Assembly: GCA_036365455.1 (NCBI GenBank)
Contig: JAWQUS010000008.1
Coordinates: 18,955,501 to 19,019,500 of the forward strand
DNA: 64,000 bases
Direction of reading: 5' to 3'
From: Macrosoma leucophasiata
Taxonomy: Eukaryota; Arthropoda; Insecta; Lepidoptera; Hedylidae
Within the stretch, counting starts at the first letter, position 1. Each line of letters begins with the position of its first letter. Of this stretch, positions 48,441 to 61,239 are shown one piece after another. The notes beneath the pieces are model-generated. The model saw only the letters and a list, made by a program, of their open reading frames with translations. It had not been told where the DNA came from and did no database searches. Position numbers and translations under genes: made by a program.

Positions 48441-50060
48441 GACTTTTCTACATGATGTTAACATTCAATATAATGTATCTTCCTTAGCAGGTGAAACCGG
48501 TGAACTGCCAGAGCTAAAATCAAATGTAATTCGCAGTTTGGTTAGCAATTCGGAGGCTGAGGGGTGGTTTCCATTCACACGATTCTCGCAGTTCAATCGT
48601 ATGAAGCGTACCGCGGCATATATAATACGGTTTGTACATAACGCGCGCAATCGTAACAACAAGCGGTCGGGCGCTCTCGAGCTAGACGAGCTCCGAGCCG
48701 CGGAGATGCTACTCGCGCAGCGGTTGCAGCGTGACTCATACCCCGATCTATATCGTTGTTTACTAAATGGGAGATCATTAACTAATCAGCCCGCAAATTT
48801 AACTAAATTAAATTTATTTTTAGATCCTGACAATATCATTAGAGTTGGTGGTCGTATAGAAAACTCGAGTTAATTTAGTTTTGAGAAAAAACACCCCATA
48901 TTAATTTCATGTAAACATCCTTTAGCAACCTTACTATTTCGATATGAACATATTAGATTATTACACGCACCGCCGCAGTTGTTGCTGTTTACGATTAAAG
49001 AAACTTGGTGGCCGGTAGGGGTTAGGAACCTGGCGAGGCAAACTGCGCGCAACTGCATTACATGCAAACGGTTTCAAGGTCAGACCTTAACGCCTATTAT
49101 GGGGAACTAACCTAAACAGCGTTTGGAGCCGGGCTATCCGTTCTTGTTCTGCGGTGTCGACTCGACTACGCGGGTCCAGTGCTCATCTTGAATCGCAAAG
49201 GCAGAGGCGCTAAAACCGTGAAATCTTATATTTGTTTGTTTATATGCTTTGTGACACGCGCTGTTCATTTAGAATTGGTCAATGATCTCACATCCGACGC
49301 TTATCTCTTGGCGCTGAAGCGCTATATCTCGCCGTGGTAAACCTGCTGAAATTTTTAGTGATAACGGGAGAAATTTTGTAGGACTTAAAAACGAGTTTGC
49401 CATGTTTTTGTCTAAGACATCGGGAGACATAAAAGATTACGCATTAACGCAAAACATTCAGTTCCATATGTCCCCACCATATGCATTTTGGTGGAATCTG
49501 GGAATCGGGGGTAAAGAGTTGTAAACATCATTTGCGACGCGTGGTTGGCAACGCACATTTAACCTTCGAAGAGTTCAGTACGGTTTTAGCACAGGTTGAA
49601 GCCATCCTGAACTCTCGACCGTTGACACCGATGTCAACGGACCCGCGCGATTTTCTCCCCTTGAGCCCGGCGCATTTCTTGGTGGGCCGCCCACTGACTG
49701 CACCGGTGTGTGATGACCTGAACGACGTGCCTGTGCACTTCCTGACGCGTTACCATAGAGTCGAGCAGATACGTCAGCATTTTTGGGTTCGTTGGTCGAA
49801 GGAGTACGTCTCGGAGTTGCAAGCGAGATCTAAATGGAGATTCCAAGCAGATGATCTTCAAGAGAACACTCTTGTCATCATAAAGGAAGACCACACTCCG
49901 CCGCTTAAATGCGAGCTTAGGACGGATCCTAAAGACTTGCCCAGGCAAGGATGGAGTTTCGAGGGTAGCAGATATCCGGACGGCATCAGGCACCGTGCGG
50001 CGCGCCTTTTCAAACATATGTCCTCTTTTCCACGCAGACCAGGAATAATTTGACCAGATT
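48441..50060 (+). pseudogene. BEL/Pao integrase remnant
   Basis: Several frames together show the N-terminal zinc-binding pattern (H at about 48917 and 48951, CxxC near 49055-49065), then a core domain. The DDE acidic residues fall at GVD near 49155, SDNGRNF near 49357-49378 and the E of GGIWESG near 49500. The C-terminal open segment 49481-50053 holds ILNSRPLTP, LSPAHFLVGRPL and the HFWVRWSKEY sequence typical of Pao integrase tails. Stops and frameshifts around 48870, 49110, 49190 and 49310 show it is dead. Confidence 0.85.
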
Positions 50061-50094
50061 TGAAACATACCCAGATGTTCCAAGGCCGGGAGTA

Positions 50095-50431
50095 TGTTAA
50101 CGCATTTTATATAATGTATACTGTATAATGAATAAGTACAGTCAACCCATTTTAAAGCTTCGCCCCCCTCTGTACCTACGCAAGCAGGACACGAAGAAAT
50201 TCACGGCCAATCACAGACAAATGTCATGTCACCTGCAGCCGCTGTGATTGGCCGAGAAGAAGGACGACTGTGGAGGGATACACGGCCACGTTATACACAT
50301 ATTTTTTTGAGCTGTATCGAGACACCATTAAATTGCGCAATATACAGTATTAATTTAAATTATCAGTTTTTTTCACTATCTGGCTATCTTCACATTCACC
50401 TGTCGACCTCATCCACGTCACCGCCGCAACA
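50095..50431 (+). repeat. Right LTR of the BEL/Pao element
   Basis: 337 bases, beginning TGTTAACGCA just after a purine-rich tract and ending GCAACA, followed by the target duplication ATATG. Relative to the left LTR it has an extra ATGA near 50121 and lacks bases in the CTTGCCACC segment. Confidence 0.9.
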
Positions 50432-50893
50432 ATATGTATAAATCTAAAAGTACTTATATACGTATTTAAGCTAAAGTGTTGCTAAGCACTCTTTTGTTTT
50501 TTCTATCATACACAATTAACAATGCAACTGACAAAGATTAAAATTATTACAGCTGAAACTTATTTAATGTACGTATATGAATAAGGATGTATTATACTAT
50601 ACACCCTTATCATATTATAAACAGATTGTGATTAAATTTGATTAGTTTAGATTCTGAGAAAGGACATAGGTTAATTTTAGTGCCGAAAATAGATATTTTT
50701 GAAATGTGAATCTGTCACTATAAACTTAACGCATATCGCATATAACTAGCCTATTGACTAGAGTTACGTATTGAGAATGAAGGTTCATTTAATGATACAT
50801 TGTTAGTGGTTGGCATGTTTCATGAGTAGGCCTAACCTCTTCTATTCGTCTTAGCGTGATGATTATACATAGATATAGCCTAAAGTCTTCCTC

Positions 50894-51240
50894 GATATCT
50901 TTTATAGTTTAGGCAGCGTACGCAAAATAAGTAACTTTTCTGGTTGATTTTTTACACCTTGTGTCTGAAAAACGCAAATATCTTACGGAACCCTATTTTT
51001 TCCAAAATAAAATATAGCCTATGTTACCCGTGGATGATGAAGCTTTCAAATAGTGACGATATCTTTTATAGTTTAGGCAGCGTACGCAAAATAAGTAACT
51101 TTTCTGGTTGATTTTTTACACCTTGTGTCTGAAAAACCCAAATATCTTACGGAACCCTATTTTTTCCAAAATAAAATATAGCCTATGTTACGCGTGAATA
51201 ATGTAGCTTTCGAATAGTGAAAGAATTTTTAAAATCGGTC
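50894..51240. repeat. Tandem duplication, period 164
   Basis: GATATCTTTTATAGTTTAGG at 50894 recurs at 51058. The two units agree almost fully through GGTTGATTTTTTACACCTTG to AATATAGCCTATGTTAC. Confidence 0.85.
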
Positions 51241-51714
51241 CAGTAGTTATTGAACCTATTCAAAACAAACAAACAAACAAACAAAAAAATATTACCTCTT
51301 TATAATATTAGTTTAGATAAATAATGAATGTGATCAGATATTTTGCCTTAGAGCCTGTAATTTGTGAATAACTCGTCTGTAATTTCAACACGCAAATAAC
51401 AATATGTTAATAGCTTTTGTTATAACGTGAGCTCTTTTTGTGAATACTCATAACAGTATTGAATTTTTCAATGAACATCCAACCATAACAAACAATGATT
51501 ACTAGCTTGGCTATTTTATGTGTTAACGATATTAATACGGAAATAATATTTCAAAACAATAAATATTGAGATTCCAGATAAATATTAACAAATAGGAAAT
51601 ACCTCAATAAAAATAGATATGTATTTAATCCTACAAATCATCTGATGTTAAAATGTACTTGTAAACTTGTATGGGAGAAGATGTGGGGTTTCAGTGAGCT
51701 CTTGATCATATTTT

Positions 51715-52010
51715 TACTGGTGGTAGAGCTCCAGTGATGGAGCTCGTGGGCGGCGTAGGCTCCACCGCATTATCTAATAAACTTGCCGCTAAATGGAAGT
51801 GTTCAGCACTATCGTGTTCCGGTCAGGTAGTAATGTACGGCTCTATAATTTCCGGCACAGAGGCATAACACCTTAAGTTTCAGGAATGATAACGCATCTG
51901 CATTTGACCTTTGTCTTTGTGTGGGTGTCTATAGGCTGCAGTCATCACTTAACATCAATGTGAACTGCAAGATTATTTGTCACTCCCATTACATAAAAAA
52001 AAAATACGGT
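51715..52010 (+). repeat. SINE-like family A copy, near full length
   Basis: Starts GGTAGAGCTCCAGTGATGG, passes through CACCGCATTA, CAGCACTATCGTGTTCCGG and CAGTCATCACTTAACATCAA, and ends in CATTACATAAAAAAAAA. At about 290 bases it is one of the best copies for building a consensus. Confidence 0.75.
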
Positions 52011-52059
52011 TTTTCTCGCGTATAATACTACTCCCAACTTCTCTTACCCGACCTGCCTA

Positions 52060-52180
52060 CCGTTAGGGACCTGTTCACACCAGGTCCCTAACGGGGTAGG
52101 CAGAGAGTGTAGAGCGCCAGATATCCCGGTCCTGTTATACCTCTCGTGCCTCGTCTACCTTCATCATTCTCTTCATGATT
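52060..52180 (-). mobile_element. LINE 3' fragment inserted in another repeat
   Basis: The segment reads like 27130-27260 on the minus strand (CTACCCCGTTAGGGACCTGG, then the CGTGCCTCGTCTACCTTCAT block). It begins with a short inverted duplication of its own end (GTTAGGGACCTG...CAGGTCCCTAAC). It splits a copy of the TCTCGCGTATA foldback family whose ends lie at 52010-52045 and 52180-52215. A related degenerate copy on the plus strand is at 52430-52530, and another at about 62325-62400. Confidence 0.65.
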
Positions 52181-52276
52181 TCTACAATGTATGAAGCTCG
52201 CGAGAACCTGCAAAAACGTTATGAGCTATTGATGTTTATTTTTTCGGAAATATGCCAGAATTTATTTGTATTCTAA

Positions 52277-52421
52277 CCCCTTATTCATAAACGTATTTTA
52301 GCTAAAGTGTTGCTAATCTCTGCTTTGTCTCTTTCTATCCTGCACATTTGACAATGCAACTGACAAAGACAAAGCATTCTATAGCTAAAATGTATCGAAG
52401 GTACGTTTATGAATAAGGGGG
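52277..52421. mobile_element. Foldback MITE, family CCCCTTATTCATAAACG
   Basis: 145 bp, ends CCCCTTATTCATAAACGTA and GTACGTTTATGAATAAGGGG. Flanked by CTAA and CTAG, so a TA-like target is possible. Confidence 0.83.
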
Positions 52422-52633
52422 CTAGTCTGAAGAGAATGACAAACGTAGAAGAAGCAAGGTATGTCAGCACTGAGGTATCTGGCGCCCCACACTCTCTACC
52501 TACCCGGTAAGGGACTGAGCGTGAATATTCATATATAAAATTTGTATTCTTTTTATAGTTTTTCAGGTTTTTTCCAAGACGCAGTATTTCTCTCATCAAT
52601 ATGTTATTTACAGAAGAAGGACAATAAAATATT

Positions 52634-52920
52634 TTTTTGTGGTGATAGAGTTCCAGTGATGGAGCTCGAGTGCGTAGGCACCACCGCATTACCTAATCTG
52701 TCTGCTGCCAAAGGTCAGAGTTCAGCACTGTCGTGTTCCGATAAGATGGTAATGTATAGCCTCCTAATAATATCACAGAGACAAAACAACTAAGGTTTCA
52801 GGGGTGGCAACGCATCTGCATTTTGACCTCTGGCCTTTTTGTGGATGTCTATAGACTGTAGTCATCACTTAACATTAATGTGAACTGCATGCTTGTTTGC
52901 CACCTTCATAACATAAAAAT
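52634..52920 (+). repeat. SINE-like family A copy, near full length
   Basis: Starts TGATAGAGTTCCAGTGATGG and ends TTTGCCACCTTCATAACATA. More diverged than the copy at 51715. Confidence 0.7.
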
Positions 52921-53763
52921 AACCATTATAATATTAACAAAGGAGACGGAGAACACGTTCAAAACAACACTTGTCATTAGTGCGATGAACCAACATTGGT
53001 CCTACAAAAGTAGATCTCTTATATTTCTAGGTGTATCTGTAGATAGCTGCAGATTCATTTGTACTTTAACTTGTACGAGGTGTTTAAACTGTCTAACTTA
53101 GGTTGTTAGCAACTTCAAACCTCTCTTTCCGAGCGAACATATATCGTTAGGTCAGAGTAAAATTGCGCGAGTTGTAGTATCTACGCGTTTTCGAGTTCGG
53201 TACACATTCGGATTAGCTCGGTACACAACAGTCGCGCGATTGCGTCGACAGTAACGAACGGTTGATGTGGTACTTATAGGTTGGCTGCCCACTGCAGAAT
53301 CATTTCGTTCATCCAGATATGCTGCAAACCTAATTTTTACGAATATTTATAACCTAGAGAACATTTATTCACTTGGTTGCCTATCAAAAAATGGCCGCAA
53401 GTATTTTTTCATATATATTTTTTGGATATTTTCGGAACGATAAATGAAAAAGATGATTCATAATGAATATAACATACATACACACACACGCACACACACA
53501 CACATAACTTACCCTTTTTATAACTTTATAAAAATATATTATGGCTTTATGTAAGGTCTAAAGGTTAGAACATAGATAGGTATTTAATAACTTTTAATGA
53601 AATTATACGACAAAATTGTAATATGATATTATCTGGAGAAGCCAGTGATTCCCGAAACACAGTGAATACTAGTTCGGGAATCTATAGAGTCAATATTTAA
53701 AACGATGTTTTTTTTTTGTCAATAAATACTTTTTTTTAATGCGCGGCATTTAGTTTAAAGTAT

Positions 53764-54114
53764 TGAGCCTGGGTTGCACGATATTTGTTAAAGTTATTGA
53801 AAGAACTGTTACTTAAAGAAATCTTTTAAAGTTAGAGAAGGATGTGAAATGTTACAATAACTTTAACTTTGATATATTAGGTTTTCGCGAGCTACGCTCA
53901 TTGAAATAAAACTATTTTTACGGATTTATCTCGCGTATATTTAACTAAAATGATTTTTAAAATCAACCCGATGTTTCTGCCGCTTTTGTGTTCTGACCGA
54001 AACGTCGGGTTGATTTTAAAAATCATTTTAGTTTAATATACGCGAGATAAATCTGTAAAAATAGTTTTATTTCAACTTTAACTTTAACAAATGATGTGGT
54101 GCAACCCAGGCTAA
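53764..54114. mobile_element. Foldback MITE containing a second foldback element
   Basis: Outer ends TGAGCCTGGGTTGCACGATA and GTGGTGCAACCCAGGCTAA belong to the family at 29252. Inside, 53880-54073 is a separate palindrome: TCTCGCGTATA...AAATCAACCCGA on one side and TCGGGTTGATTTTAAAAAT...ATACGCGAGA on the other, around a short unpaired centre. Confidence 0.8.
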
Positions 54115-54829
54115 GTACTTTTCAACGTCAATGTAGCAAACAGAAAATAAAGGAAACATGATAATTTTATAACATTCAAAGTTAATCACCGAGTTATTTT
54201 ACCATGAAAATTTAATAAACCTTCATGGTATTCGCTTATAAATTCTGCTTTATTTACTTGAAGTATTCATCCTTGTACTTATATCTCTCTTTGTTTCAGA
54301 GGAATACTTATCCAGTCATAGTCTAACAGACATTGATTGAGGACTACATAATCTTCAACTTAGCACCTTTACATTTAAGATATACACAAATTAATGTACC
54401 GAGCAAAAAAAAAATCAACAAAATAAGGCCTGCTTTAACAGATAGATCTCAGTTTGAGAACATGGCATTAAGATCCCGTTTAGTACGGAAAAACGTGATC
54501 TTAAAATCGTGTCAACGACTAAGATCTGTTCATTAAAACTGGTCTACGTATTGGTAGTGAGAGATTTTGATTTTTTTTTATGTACCTAATGGAAGTGGAA
54601 AACAGGTATGCAGTTCACATTGATGTTAAGTGATGACGGTAGACTATAGACACCCACACAAAGACCAAGGTCAAAATGCAGATGTGTTACCACTCCTGAG
54701 GCCTAAAGTGTAAAATATTTATAATATTTGAGGGTATAATAAATATCTATAAAATCAAATAATATATATATTATATATTATATACATATAGATAATATTG
54801 ATGTCTAGACTGTTTTGGACGACATACGT

Positions 54830-55150
54830 AACTTCACGCCTGTAATTCCCGAAGGGGTAGGCAGAGGTAAATGCATGCATTCAAGCACACATGCAAACAC
54901 CCACGATTCGCCGGTTACGTTTTGGCCCATGTAACAGGTGGCGAGCCTGTTGACATCTCCGGGCACATTACCAAACTTCGAGGTACTGGGATATTTCCAG
55001 AAAATGGAAAAATCCCAGTAGAACCAGAGATAAAGGACTTTATACCATTATCTCTGATGACCCCCTACCCGGGAATCGAACCCGTCCTGGGTTCGATTCC
55101 CGGGTAGGGGCTCAGCGTAGTAGTAGTGGCCTGCTATGCTACCGAGGCAG
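54830..55150 (-). mobile_element. tRNA-derived SINE with inverted B-box duplication
   Basis: Same family as 31680-31992. Its 3' end on the minus strand is CTGCCTACCCCTTCGGGAAT...GGCGTGAAG. At 55062-55110 the B-box region is present as a perfect 22-bp inverted repeat with the 5-nt loop GTCCT, so both strands carry GGGTTCGATTCCCGGGTAGG. Short family fragments are at 17515-17640, 26663-26705 and 55790-55835, and a tRNA-like head alone is at about 20040-20112 on the plus strand. Confidence 0.7.
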
Positions 55151-55538
55151 TTGGACGACATAATCATGTTAATTACATTTTAGTGAGTCATTTTGTTGCA
55201 TCGAGGTACTTACTCATTTGTAACTAATCTGTATTATACGAAAATATTATTTTTATAGATTTTAATATCTTTTTAAATAAAAAAAACGTGTTAATGAATC
55301 GCTAAATGTGTTGCTAATCGCAAAACTCGAGAACGGCCGATTTCACTAATTCTTTTTGTTTTGTATTTATAATTGTCCGGAGAAGGTTTGTATGACAGAA
55401 ATAAAAAGATATTTTCGCGAAATTTACAAATTTTAAGAAAAATTAACGACCATTGTAAACCTTATTGACAGTAAAGCTTGACACAATGGTCAGTCGTCAA
55501 TTATCGTTTTAAACAGTTGGACCGGTAAGAATTGATGA

Positions 55539-56009
55539 TCGATAAATATATCTACGTTAAGAAAAACCGACTTCAAAACTGAAAAGTAAGAAATAATAAT
55601 GATTTAATTGTAATTATATACTACCTATCATTTATATGTGCTATTTACTAATAGGTTTGAAGTCGGTGCCAAGCCTTAAACAGATAATTATATTTTAATC
55701 ACTTAAATATGAATACGAGTAAATTAATACACTGAACAAAACGTTACCGGCGAATCGTGGGTGTTTGCAAGTTTGCTTGAATTTATGCATTTACCTCTGC
55801 CTACCCCTTCGGGGATTACAGGCGTGAAGTTACGTTTTAATACAATGAAATGCCTACTTTGGTGATTTGGGCTTGGCACCGACTTCAAACCTATTAGTAA
55901 ATAGCACATATAAATGATAGGTAGTATATAATTACAATTAAATCATTATTATTTCTTACTTTTCAGTTTTGAAGTCTGTTTTTCTTAACGTAGTTATATT
56001 TATTTGATA
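55539..56009. repeat. Long inverted repeat, arms about 130 bp
   Basis: The left arm (about 55545-55673, CTACGTTAAGAAAAACCGAC to TTTGAAGTCGGTGCCAAGCC) is inverted at about 55869-56003 with few changes. The 190-bp spacer holds a fragment of the tRNA-SINE tail (CGGGGATTACAGGCGTGAAG). Confidence 0.85.
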
Positions 56010-57179
56010 CTTTTTAGTTTATTGTTGCATAGCTATTAATTTTGTAAAATCTGACTCTTTTATCTTCGTGACAATTAGATACCTAATTTAAATTGTGTGT
56101 CGATACAAAATTATTACACGACTATACGAAATCAATGAAAAAAAAAATCCACTAAGGAGTAAATAAGCTGTGTTGTGTCGTCGATGAGTAAATGTGTCAT
56201 TGTCACTTGTTGTCATCTTGTTGTCATGCGCATTAGTACTATCTGTCAGTGGATTCAACGCACTGTATGACAACTCGCCGTCTATTCTTATTCCTTTAGT
56301 CTGAGGTGAAATTAAGTAACAAAATGCTCAAAAAATAAAAACTGAGGGGCCTATCTGAATCAAATTTTTATGGGACCAATTCGAAACTATTCCGCATCAA
56401 ACAAAAAAAGAATTACGTAAATCGGTCCAGAAATCTCGGCGAAATTCGCGTACATACATAAAATATCTATAATATAAAAATAAGTTGGGTTTTCCTTCCT
56501 GACGCTATAATTCCAGAACGCACTAACCGATTTCCACGGTTTTGCATTCGTTGGAAAGGTCTCGGTCTCCGTGAGGTTTATAGCATAAAGCATAGCATAA
56601 AGAAAATTTAGGAAAAAATTCAACGCGGGCGAAGCCGCGGGCAACAGCTAGTATATATATATATATATCGGCCGAATTAAGAAACTTCTTGTTTTTTGAA
56701 CTCGGTTAAAAATGCCATCGAATTACCAGTAACAATCTACATTGCAACTGCGCGAAGCCGGGGCGGGTTGCTAGTTATCAAATAAAGATTCTTTTAACCC
56801 CATTACGATAAAATACGAGACTCACGCCATTATGTCATATCATAATCGTTCATATTTCTATTCAGTGCTATTTTAAATCAGCAATCTCCACGAGCGCTAG
56901 ATAACGTCTATCAAACCATTTTCTATTTTCTTCTGACTGCAGTCTTAAAATGTTCGCGTCGGAAAAGTCGGGAGTAAATGTTGATCTAATAGATCGACTC
57001 GTAATATTTAAAAGCGCTTTCCTTCCTTTCCCCGGAAGTCTTGCCCGTTTTTGCCGTATCCCTCAGTAGACATGGGTCATAAAGCTTCGCTACGTACGAT
57101 TATATACACACTTTTACTGTATTCGTTTTGATATTCAATTCAACTGTAACGTAGAACATAGGTATATAGGTTTTAATAT

Positions 57180-57410
57180 ACTTGACGATAAATGGTAGTG
57201 TTCAGCACTATCGTGTTCCGGTCAGGTGTTAATGTATGGCCCTGTAATTTCTGGCACAGAGGCATAACACCTTAGGCCTCAGGAGTGGCAAGGCATCTGC
57301 ATTTTGAACCTCTGGTCATTGTGTGGGTGTCTATAGGCTGCAGTCATCACTTAACATCAATGTGAACTGCATGCTTGTTCGCCACTACCATAACATAAAA
57401 AAAAATAGTT
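57180..57410 (+). repeat. SINE-like family A copy
   Basis: Runs from CGATAAATGGTAGTGTTCAG to CATAACATAAAAAAAAAT. It lacks the first about 60 bases of the full-length copies. Confidence 0.72.
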
Positions 57411-58549
57411 CCTGCAGCATACGAAATGTGTCTGCTAAAACCTCATATCAGAGTGAAGTAACAAAATAATTTTGTTAATTACCAATAACTTTTAGTTAGT
57501 TATACATTTATGTAGCTGTTCTGAAGATGTAAAAAGTTTCATATGTATCACAAATTATGATGGCCGAAATAAATCTATTATATAAAAATAAGTTGGGTTT
57601 TCCTTCCTGACGCTATAACTCCAGAACGCACGAACCGATTTCCTCGGTTTTGCATTCGTTGGAAAGGTCTCGAGCTCCGTGAGGTTTATAGCAAAGAAAA
57701 TGTATCAGGACTTATAAAACGACATCCACGCGGGCGAAGCCGCGAGCAACAGCTAGTTTACTCATAAATATACTGTAGAAATAATAAAAGTATTCTGTGC
57801 CTAAGATTACCCCTCCATCCACCAATAGGTTAAGCCAGTGAGTGAGCGAATAATCACCCGGTTTTTTAAATTATTGCAGTTTTTGTACGGATTCCTAACT
57901 CATCTTGATAAGGAATATCACCTATGCTGTCCAGTAATTTTAAGGATACTCGTAACAAACAAAATACAAATGTTTTCTGTATACAGCATATTTATACAGT
58001 ATAAATAAGGACAAATGGACATATTCAAGAAAAGCAACAAAATAAAAATTCATTGTTTGTGATACTCAAGTAAATTGTTTGTGTCGTAAAATGTTTTCGC
58101 TAACAGGACACTGATAAAACAACTCTTGTTTACAAGAACATTATTTATTTAAGTTAAATCAAACACGGGATTGCCGTAATTGGACTCTAAACAATTAATA
58201 AGCATTTAATGAAAATACAACATCGGATCGTGACGAATTTACCTTTAACATTAATTTGTTATTGTGTACCCCAAAGTGGTTTTCAATTAAGGAACTAAAC
58301 ACAACTGGAATGATTTATTCACTTGATAACTTATGAGGGAAATAATGAATGGAATTTTATTATCTAACTTAATATCGTGAATGAAACAAAATGTTTGTCC
58401 CGTAACGCATGATTCATTACGAAGCATTCAAACAAACAGTTTTCTTAATCTATACATAAAATAAAACTGTAGAAGTGTGAATTCTGTACATTAAAAATAT
58501 TTAAAAAAATCAAGACCAAGATCGATACCAAACACAAATATGTGATTAG

Positions 58550-58620
58550 ATTTTTTTTTTTTTGTCTGTTTGTCTGTCTGTCAGTCTGTCTGTCTGACTG
58601 TCTGTCTGTTTGTTCAAGCA
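58550..58620. repeat. TCTG-rich simple repeat
   Basis: A run of T followed by many TCTG units, belonging to the TCTGTCTG segment of the interspersed repeat. Similar shorter runs are at 58970-59010. AC microsatellites are at 28100-28135 and 53475-53507, and a TA run at 56650-56670. Confidence 0.8.
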
Positions 58621-59373
58621 TCACACAAAATCGAATGGTCCGATTACGATGAAACTTGATATCATTATACTTTAACCTTTGGCGCACAACACTGGCTACT
58701 TTTTATCCCGGAAAAATGTCTGTTTGTCTGTGTGTTTGTGAACGCTAATTTCAAAAATGGCTTAACCGATTTGCAGTTTCACTAATATGTTGTGCTAAGT
58801 TTAACTAAACATTAAGTGTTTGTTTCGTGTCAATCGGTTCAGAAATAAAAAAGTTATGACAATTTAAAGAATCATATCGAATATTTTTTACTTTTCTGTA
58901 TCTTCTATCTTTTAGGGGGTTTCGTACCTAAAAGGTAAAAACGGACCCTACGGATTACTAATTCTCCGCTGTTTGTCTGTCTCTCTGTCCGTCCATCCGT
59001 CTGTCTGTCACCAGGCCGTACCTATCTCATAAATAGTGATAGCTAGAAAGCTAACATTTTCACAAATTATATATTTCTGTTACCGCTATAAATACGAAAT
59101 TAATTCCTAAAAATAAGAAAAAGAAAATGTTAAGGGGTCCAAGGGGGCATACAGTAAACGTTTTTTTTCGTATATTTTTTACTCGATATTAATAACGGTA
59201 GAAAGTAGACGCTTTACATTTTCACAGAATTTTTATGGTCTTATGTTGAATATTTATTACCTTCCAACAAACGTATTTTTTTGTACGGAACCCATCGTGC
59301 ACGAGTTCGACTAGATCGGGATTTTTCTCTGTTAGTAACGTTAAGCTAAGTTAAGTAAAGTTAAGCTAAGATT

Positions 59374-59600
59374 TACTTGCCGCTAAATGGTAGTGTTCAG
59401 CACTATCGCGTTCCAGTCAGGTGGTAATGTACGGCCCTGTAATTTCCGGCACAGAGGCATAACACCTTAGGCCTCAGGAGTGGTTACGCATTTGCATTTT
59501 GACCTTGGTCTTCGTGTGGGTGTCTATAGGCTGCAGTCATCACTTAACATCAATGTGAAGCATGCTTGTTTGCCACTTCAATTACATAAAAAAAAAAAAG
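59374..59600 (+). repeat. SINE-like family A copy
   Basis: Runs from CTTGCCGCTAAATGGTAGTG to ATTACATAAAAAAAAAAAAG. It has the same 5' truncation as the copy at 57180. Confidence 0.72.
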
Positions 59601-61239
59601 CATACCGCATTGGAGCGAGAAAATGCCTACGACTTGTAGGCGATCGTGGGAGATTGTTAGATGTGGGCGGCGTAGGACTCGGTATCGATAGTAGAACATA
59701 ATACATTTATGTAAGCTGATGATACTTGTACCTACATATACTATATTATATTCACAGCGTAATAATTAATTATGGATATAATTTACTTAATCAAAAACAG
59801 ATCGCGGCCGTTCCGTCAGCTTTTTTGCGCATCCTATGCGTACTGCGCCGTACGCTTGCTCTCTGTGATATTAGCGATTTTTCATGAATAACTAATGCAG
59901 TACATGTATTTTGGTTTCCATGTCTTTTTTGGGTATATTTGGGGCTTCAGAAATTTCTTGAAATGCATGGTTCTTTTTGTTTCTACATATCCTTGTATGC
60001 TTTGATAAGTATTATACTAACTTAGATTGAAAGCTTAGATTGCTTTAGATTGAAATAATTCTATTAATTGCACAATTTTATCGTTGCTCCACACTACATC
60101 CATGTTTATAAACAGCTGCAGACTCGTCCACACACGTCAACATTAAAATTTGTTGATAAACTGATGTTATCGATTGCCGGGCGTCAACTCTGCAAAATGG
60201 CATCAACTCCGCAACACAAAGTGTTGCCCGCAGTATGTTGACAGCAACTCGGCAACATGTTAATGCAACCATGTTGCTAAACAAATGTTTACGATGAATA
60301 CGAGGCTTAACCCTTCTTTTACACGGGCGTTCTGTTTCTGAGGGTAATGAAATTTGCCGAATCACCATACTTTAGTATGCGCGGCGATAAGGCAACAGTA
60401 TATTCGAGTGAACACGCCCATAGAAACACATATGGCACTAAACGCGGTCCTGAATTTGACCGAAATGGTACGTGGCAGTGTGAACTCTCTGTAAGAAGAT
60501 TATGAACGAGAGGAACCAATTAAAAATATATTTAATTTATTTTTAGATATTGATTGTTAAATAATTATAAAGATGGATATTTATACATTTTTTAAATCTC
60601 TAAAGTAAAAAACGGATTCTTTACAAGATCACTCAAATGTCTGTCGCCTGTCCGTTACATACTCAATGAGGAATTTACTTAAATGTATAATATGAGATTG
60701 AACATCAACCAATGCGAACTTGTAAACGATTTATTAGGAGTAAAAGCAGCATTTATCGAAAAGAATGAACCGATTTTCCTCCCATTGTTTCTGTGTAACT
60801 GTTGGGTACCTAAGTAGTAACTATTTGCGAAATGAAGTACATATAACATAATTGAACATAAAGTGAAACACAAGATAAATACGTAATAACAAGTCATTGA
60901 TTTTCAGATATTTGCTTCCACTCGTGCTTGAAAACCTCCTACCGTGCCAAATTTCAGATTGTAGGTCAAGGAGAAGCAAATGTAATTATGAATAATATCA
61001 ATTCAGTGATATTTTAGTAAGATGACGTTGAAAGTCTGTATATTATTAAATCTACAGAATCATATTTTTTACGTTAATTATTGTAATAAAGTTTTAAGCT
61101 TTTGTCCGCGCCATTGCTCGCGCTTAATCTCGCTCCAGTAAGAATTTCAGGAAATGGTATATTAGTGCTCTCTTTCTCTCGCCAAAGACCTACGTGGCAA
61201 ATTTTAGTTTTGTGCAATCAGCATTCGAGTTATTTGTAA

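Larger units (their letters stand above)
45203..50431 (+). mobile_element. BEL/Pao-type LTR retrotransposon, degenerate, with both LTRs
   Basis: The element has two LTRs of 339 and 337 bases, both starting TGTTAACGCA and ending GCAACA. It is bounded by the 5-bp duplication ATATG at 45198-45202 and 50432-50436, the length typical of BEL/Pao. A gag-like ORF, reverse transcriptase with YVDD, RNase H and DDE integrase remnants occur in the usual order. The LTRs differ by roughly nine substitutions plus several indels, so the insertion is not recent. A purine-rich stretch (AAGGCCGGGAG) precedes the right LTR. The internal part is short for the family because the gag end and protease are missing, and the pol frame is broken many times. 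It cannot make its own complete proteins. Confidence 0.92.
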
